From positions 1 through 9,026 of the forward strand of contig CAILKA010000355.1 of the NCBI GenBank assembly GCA_903834645.1: a stretch of DNA of 9,026 bases, in the 5' to 3' direction. Origin of the DNA: an uncultured beta proteobacterium. Lineage in GTDB: Bacteria > Pseudomonadota > Gammaproteobacteria > Burkholderiales > Burkholderiaceae_C. The translations under genes and the position numbers were made by a program. The notes under the pieces are model-generated. The model was not told the origin of the DNA. It did no database searches and worked only from the letters and a program-made list of their open reading frames with translations. This document shows, piece after piece, positions 6,207-9,026 of this stretch (position 1 is its first letter; each line of letters starts with the position of its first letter).

Positions 6207-6342
6207 AAGTGAGTCAGAAAACCTGCGGCGCAGCGGAGCCCGGGCAGCACCGAACGGGGTTCGCACAAGCCCTTTTTCGCACCAGGGGCATGGGGTGCGG
6301 CACGGGTCTCTACACGATGGACGAAGACAGGAGCAGCAACCG

Positions 6343-7329
6343 ATGAGAAAGCTATTGACCCATCTCCTGGCCGTGGCGGCCTTTGCGATCGCGGCCGGCC
6401 CTGCGGCGGCTCAGTCAAGCGCGGCCGGGTTTCCGAACAAGCCGGTCAAGCTGATCGTGGCCGCGCCTGCGGGCTCCAGCCCGGATGCGATCTCGCGCCA
6501 GCTGGCCTCGCGGCTCAGCGCGGTGTGGAACCAATCGGTGGTGGTGGAAAACGTCGTGGGCCTGGGGGGCATCACCGGCACCGACCGGGCTGCCAAGCAG
6601 CCAGCCGACGGGTACACGATCCTGCTGAGCACCATCGGCGCGATGGCGGTCAATGTCAGCATGATGGAGAAGATGCCGTACGACCCGGCCAAGGATCTGG
6701 CACCGATCACGCTCGTGATGTCGATGCCCAACCTGCTGGTCACGCACCCGAGCGTGCCGGCCAACAACCTGCGCGAGCTCATCGACTTCGCCAAGCGCAA
6801 CCCCGGCAAGCTGCGCTACGGGCACCCCGGCAGCGGCACGAGCCCACACCTGGCGGCCGAGCTGCTCAACCAGCTGGCCGGCATCCGGATGCAGGGCATC
6901 CCGTACAAGTCGAGCGCACAGATGATGTCCGACCTGCTGGGCGGGCACTTCGAGGTGCTGTTCCACAACAGCTCGGTTGTGCTGCCGCACGCACGCAGCG
7001 GCTCGGCGCGACTGATGGGCATCACGAGCGCCGAGCGCATGGCCTCGCTCTCGGATGTGCCGACGGTGGCGGAGGCCGCCGGCCTGCAGGGCTTCGCGGT
7101 GACGGCCTGGTTCGGCCTGTACGCGCCCACGGGCACGCCATCGGACATCCTGGCCAAGCTCAACGCCGATGTCTCGGCCGTGCTGGCGCGCGCCGACGTG
7201 AAGGGCTGGATCGAGCAGCAAGGGGGCGTGGCCGGTGGCGGCTCGGCCCAGGCGCTGGCCGATCACCAGGCGGCCGAGACGCGCAAGTGGCGCGAGCTGA
7301 TTCGCGCGGCCAACATCAAGGCCGATTGA
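6343..7329 (+). CDS. Bug/TctC-family tripartite tricarboxylate transporter periplasmic receptor
   Basis: Exported solute receptor of 328 residues, the family's usual size. A Sec signal peptide (KLLTHLLAVAAFAIAAG, cleavage after PAAA at about 23) is followed by the Bug fold: FPNKPVKLIVAAPAGSSPDA (30-49), VVVENVVGLGGITGTDRAAK (67-85) with ADGYTILL, YGHPGSGTSPHLAAELL (159-175), IPYKSSAQMMSDLLGG (186-201), LSDVPTVAEAAGLQGF (236-251) and WFGLYAPTGTP (256-266). Such proteins bind carboxylates and related small molecules and may work with TctA/TctB membrane proteins or feed signalling systems. No TctA/B genes are in the window, as is common for the many orphan Bug genes of Burkholderiales. AGGAG (6329-6333) lies 9 bases before the ATG; a GTG-type extension to 6295 lacks a ribosome site. 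Ligand unknown. Confidence 0.92.
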   Translation: MRKLLTHLLAVAAFAIAAGPAAAQSSAAGFPNKPVKLIVAAPAGSSPDAISRQLASRLSAVWNQSVVVENVVGLGGITGTDRAAKQPADGYTILLSTIGAMAVNVSMMEKMPYDPAKDLAPITLVMSMPNLLVTHPSVPANNLRELIDFAKRNPGKLRYGHPGSGTSPHLAAELLNQLAGIRMQGIPYKSSAQMMSDLLGGHFEVLFHNSSVVLPHARSGSARLMGITSAERMASLSDVPTVAEAAGLQGFAVTAWFGLYAPTGTPSDILAKLNADVSAVLARADVKGWIEQQGGVAGGGSAQALADHQAAETRKWRELIRAANIKAD

Positions 7330-7344
7330 GCCGGTAAGCGGAGT

Positions 7345-8265
7345 TCAGCGCGCCGCGTCGCGGCGCGCGGACTCGTGGGCGCCGGGTGCGCCGCTCGTGG
7401 CCAGCCGGCCCCGCACGAACTGCACGATGTCGGCGATGGCTTGCGCGGTGGCCGGTGCGTCGGGCCGCTTGTTGACGAAGCCGGCATCCTCGCCCGCATA
7501 CCAGGCGAGCGTGAGTTCACCTCCGGCATCGCGGTAGGCCTGCACGAAGCGCTCGAGGTGCGCCACAGGGTGCATGAGGTCTGCCGTGCCCTGCAGGTAG
7601 AGAACCGGGGGGAGCTCCACGGGCTCGGCCCGCTCCAGTGCGCGCAGCGGGCTTGCCTCGTCCATCGACTCTTCGCTGGGCCAGTAGCGCTCGTGGTCGG
7701 GAATCACCCGGTCGATGCCAGCGGGGTAGGGCTGGCCGCTGGCGCGCAGCGCCTGGGCATGGTGATAGCGGCCGAGCGGATCGATCACGGGCCAGCACAG
7801 GATCGCGCAGGCCACGCGGGCATCCGCGTTCTCGCCGCCTGGCAGCGGCAGTGCGGCGTAGCGCGGGTCATGCGGCCGCATGGCCACGAGCATGGCCTGG
7901 TGGGCGCCGCTGGACAAACCCATCACGCCCACCTGCTCCGGCCGGGCGCCCAGGCGCGGGGCCTGCGTCTTGAGCCAGCGGATGGCGCAGTGGATGTCGA
8001 GCAGCGAGGCCGGGTAGCCTGCCTCGGGGGGCTGGCGAAAGTCGAAGGCCGCCACGCCTATGCCCTGCCGGGCCAGGGCCCGGTTGAGGCCATCCTCGTC
8101 GAGCCGGTCGCCTCGGCACCACGCGCCGCCGTGCAGCTCGGCCAGCAGCGCAAGGGGCGGCCGGCCGCGCGGCAGGTACAGCCGCGCGAGCAGCGCCGTG
8201 CTGCCGTGGCGCAGGTACTCGACGTCCTGCACGTCGATCTCGAGAAGGTCGGTGGGCTCGGGCAT
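7345..8265 (-). CDS. Alpha/beta-hydrolase (esterase/lipase-like) with an altered catalytic triad
   Basis: A 306-residue cytoplasmic hydrolase of the esterase/lipase type. Visible are the oxyanion-hole HGGAW (45-49), the nucleophile elbow GLSSG (116-120, S118), and the acid D229 in LQGTADLMHP (224-233). Where relatives carry the catalytic histidine (a G-E-x-H-G-F type segment) this protein reads AGEDAGFVNKRP, alanine at 261, so activity is uncertain. No signal peptide. I place the start at the ATG at 8265 (MPEPTDLLEI), just before the first beta strands; the frame stays open upstream to about 8913, but that part overlaps the neighbouring dehydrogenase. No strong ribosome site is seen. It lies 125 bases after the dehydrogenase on the same strand and may be co-transcribed. 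Substrate unknown. Confidence 0.85.
   Translation of the reverse strand: MPEPTDLLEIDVQDVEYLRHGSTALLARLYLPRGRPPLALLAELHGGAWCRGDRLDEDGLNRALARQGIGVAAFDFRQPPEAGYPASLLDIHCAIRWLKTQAPRLGARPEQVGVMGLSSGAHQAMLVAMRPHDPRYAALPLPGGENADARVACAILCWPVIDPLGRYHHAQALRASGQPYPAGIDRVIPDHERYWPSEESMDEASPLRALERAEPVELPPVLYLQGTADLMHPVAHLERFVQAYRDAGGELTLAWYAGEDAGFVNKRPDAPATAQAIADIVQFVRGRLATSGAPGAHESARRDAAR
7348..7368. terminator. 21-base GC inverted repeat at the end of the hydrolase gene
   Basis: GCGCGCCGCG (7348-7357), a single T, then CGCGGCGCGC (7359-7368): perfect 10-base arms. As a hairpin it would form an 8-base stem with a CGTCG loop. It begins one base inside the hydrolase stop codon, encodes its last residues (ARRDAAR), and lies 18 bases past the receptor stop, so it could stop transcription of the receptor gene. 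No T tract follows. Confidence 0.45.
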
Positions 8266-8271
8266 CTTGGG

Positions 8272-8299
8272 GGGCGATTGGGACGATTGGGGCGACTTG
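8272..8299. repeat. Three tandem 9-10 base repeats before the hydrolase gene
   Basis: GGGCGATTG (8272-8280), GGACGATTG (8281-8289) and GGGCGACTTG (8290-8299) lie head to tail on the plus strand, ending 7 bases before the hydrolase start on the minus strand. They occupy the place where a ribosome site would be. Confidence 0.5.
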
Positions 8300-8326
8300 G
8301 CGTGCAGGGGCGACAGGTGCCGGGCG

Positions 8327-8349
8327 GATGGTGCGAAGCCGATGGTGCG
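8327..8349. repeat. Direct repeat GATGGTGCG, 14-base period
   Basis: Two exact copies of GATGGTGCG (8327-8335 and 8341-8349) in the gap between the dehydrogenase and hydrolase genes. A 10-base palindrome GCGACGTCGC (8355-8364) and a short stem CGCCC-GGC-GGGCG (8362-8374) lie just beyond. It could be a regulatory site for the hydrolase, or simply low-complexity sequence. Confidence 0.35.
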
Positions 8350-8390
8350 GGCGTGCGACGTCGCCCGGCGGGCGGCGCGGCCAGGCCGTG

Positions 8391-9026
8391 TCAGTCGAGG
8401 ATTCCTTCGAGGAGGTGCGCGCCAGGTGAGAGCTCGCCGCGCTCGATGCGGCGTATCAGCGTGTCCACCCGGTGGTGCAGCGTCACGTCCACGCCCACCT
8501 CCTCGCCGCGCCTGGCCACCAGGCCGTTGATGTGCTCGGTCTCGGTGCGGCGGCCCTTCAGGATGTCCTGGCCCATCGAGGGGCGCTGGGCGTCGCTGCG
8601 CGAGAGCGCGACGGCCATGATCTGGTCGGTGAGCGCCTGGCGGGCGTGTGCATCTTGCTCGGCGCGTGCGAGCAGATCCAGGTCGAGGCCGCCCACGGGC
8701 TCGAGCGCCAGGCCCAGGGCGCGCCCCACGCGCACGGCGGAACTGCCCAGCCGGATCGACAGCGTGCGTGCCACGTCGTGGGTGTCGCGCTGCCGGCCGG
8801 TCATGGCGGTGAACGCGCACGGGCCGTTGCGCATCGCGTTGATCGTCAGCTTCGACCAGCGTTCGCCCCAGAGGTTGCTCGTCACCTTGCAGGTGTCGCC
8901 CAGGGCCAGCCACTCGGCGATGCGCTCGGCGCGTCGCGTCACCTGGCCGTGCGGCTCACCCACGCGCATGCCGGGCTTGTGCAGGTCGCCCAGCGGCGAG
9001 TGGCGCACGATGCGGCCAGGCTCCAC
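8391..9026 (-). CDS. Ketopantoate reductase-family dehydrogenase (PanE/ApbA), C-terminal part, cut by the right edge
   Basis: About 211 residues of the C-terminal part are present; the N-terminal NADPH-binding Rossmann portion lies beyond the window, so the apparent first codon at 9026 is not the start. The segment opens with VEPGRIVRHSPLGDL, followed by the ApbA C-terminal helical domain: NLWGERWSKLTINAMRN (51-67 of the visible part) with the conserved Lys59 and Asn63/Asn67, and RPSMGQDILKGRRTETEHIN (148-167) with the conserved Ser150, Asp154 and Thr-Glu161-162. Family members reduce 2-oxo acids such as ketopantoate. This 'NLWGERWSKL' style is common in paralogues outside the pantothenate pathway, so a role in CoA synthesis should not be assumed. 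The gene precedes the alpha/beta-hydrolase by 125 bases on the same strand. Confidence 0.87.
   Translation of the reverse strand: MEPGRIVRHSPLGDLHKPGMRVGEPHGQVTRRAERIAEWLALGDTCKVTSNLWGERWSKLTINAMRNGPCAFTAMTGRQRDTHDVARTLSIRLGSSAVRVGRALGLALEPVGGLDLDLLARAEQDAHARQALTDQIMAVALSRSDAQRPSMGQDILKGRRTETEHINGLVARRGEEVGVDVTLHHRVDTLIRRIERGELSPGAHLLEGILD

Larger units (their letters stand above)
5976..6342. other. 367-base gap between divergent PsiE and Bug-receptor genes
   Basis: No convincing gene is seen; the frames open here lack ribosome sites and recognisable protein character. The base composition is less GC-rich than the flanking genes, with an AAATTTT run near 6050. The gap should hold the promoters of both divergent genes. 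Two short dyads (6144-6156, 6195-6206) and a 7-base inverted pair (6173-6179 with 6207-6213) lie in its right half. A weak plus-strand promoter TTGCGG (6178-6183), 16 bases, TAACGT (6200-6205) is possible but matches the consensus poorly. Confidence 0.5.

Noticed and set aside
5830..6207. Plus-strand open frames across the psiE gene and the following gap
   Set aside because: They are antisense to a clear four-helix membrane protein and have no ribosome site or protein-like character.
8266..8913. N-terminal extension of the hydrolase frame to 8913
   Set aside because: The added part runs antisense-free through the dehydrogenase gene in a shifted frame and is Arg/Pro-rich without hydrolase features; the fold starts just after the ATG at 8265.

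Overview
The window is a GC-rich (well over 60% by eye) piece of a bacterial chromosome. Strong G/C at third codon positions leaves long spurious open frames on the opposite strand of most real genes. A Bug/TctC-type periplasmic receptor with no transporter genes beside it, a sulfonate/nitrate-type ABC importer, a PsiE-family protein and the general protein style point to a betaproteobacterium, most likely in Burkholderiales. This placement is inference; there is no rRNA or other phylogenetic marker here.

Left part (1-4510): the first 25 codons of a GntR-family regulator lie on the minus strand at the left edge (TTG start at 76). A divergent operon of four plus-strand genes follows: ABC permease (GTG start at 265), ATPase (1014, ATGA overlap), Tat-type periplasmic binding protein (1834) and a GMC-family FAD oxidoreductase (TTG start at 2906). 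Between regulator and operon is an AT-rich island with two overlapping dyads (121-149), the best operator/promoter candidate in the window. The layout suggests a regulated module that imports a small organic compound and then oxidises an alcohol group. The substrate cannot be read from the sequence.

Middle part (4511-6342): a standalone protein with a TerB-like N-terminal half and a DUF697/YcjF-like C-terminal half (4635-5579) converges on a small four-helix membrane protein of the PsiE family (5616-5975, minus). Only 36 bases separate the stop codons, and that gap carries two adjacent hairpins. A 367-base gap without genes follows, with two small dyads upstream of the next gene.

Right part (6343-9026): a Bug/TctC-family solute receptor (plus) converges on a minus-strand pair: the C-terminal part of a ketopantoate-reductase-family dehydrogenase, cut by the window edge, followed by an alpha/beta-hydrolase with a clear serine elbow and acid but alanine where the catalytic histidine is expected. 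A 21-base inverted repeat covers the end of the hydrolase gene next to the convergent stops.

No tRNA, rRNA, CRISPR array, insertion sequence or phage gene is visible. The most notable points are the regulator/operator/ABC/GMC module, the TerB-DUF697 fusion and the hydrolase with its altered catalytic site.
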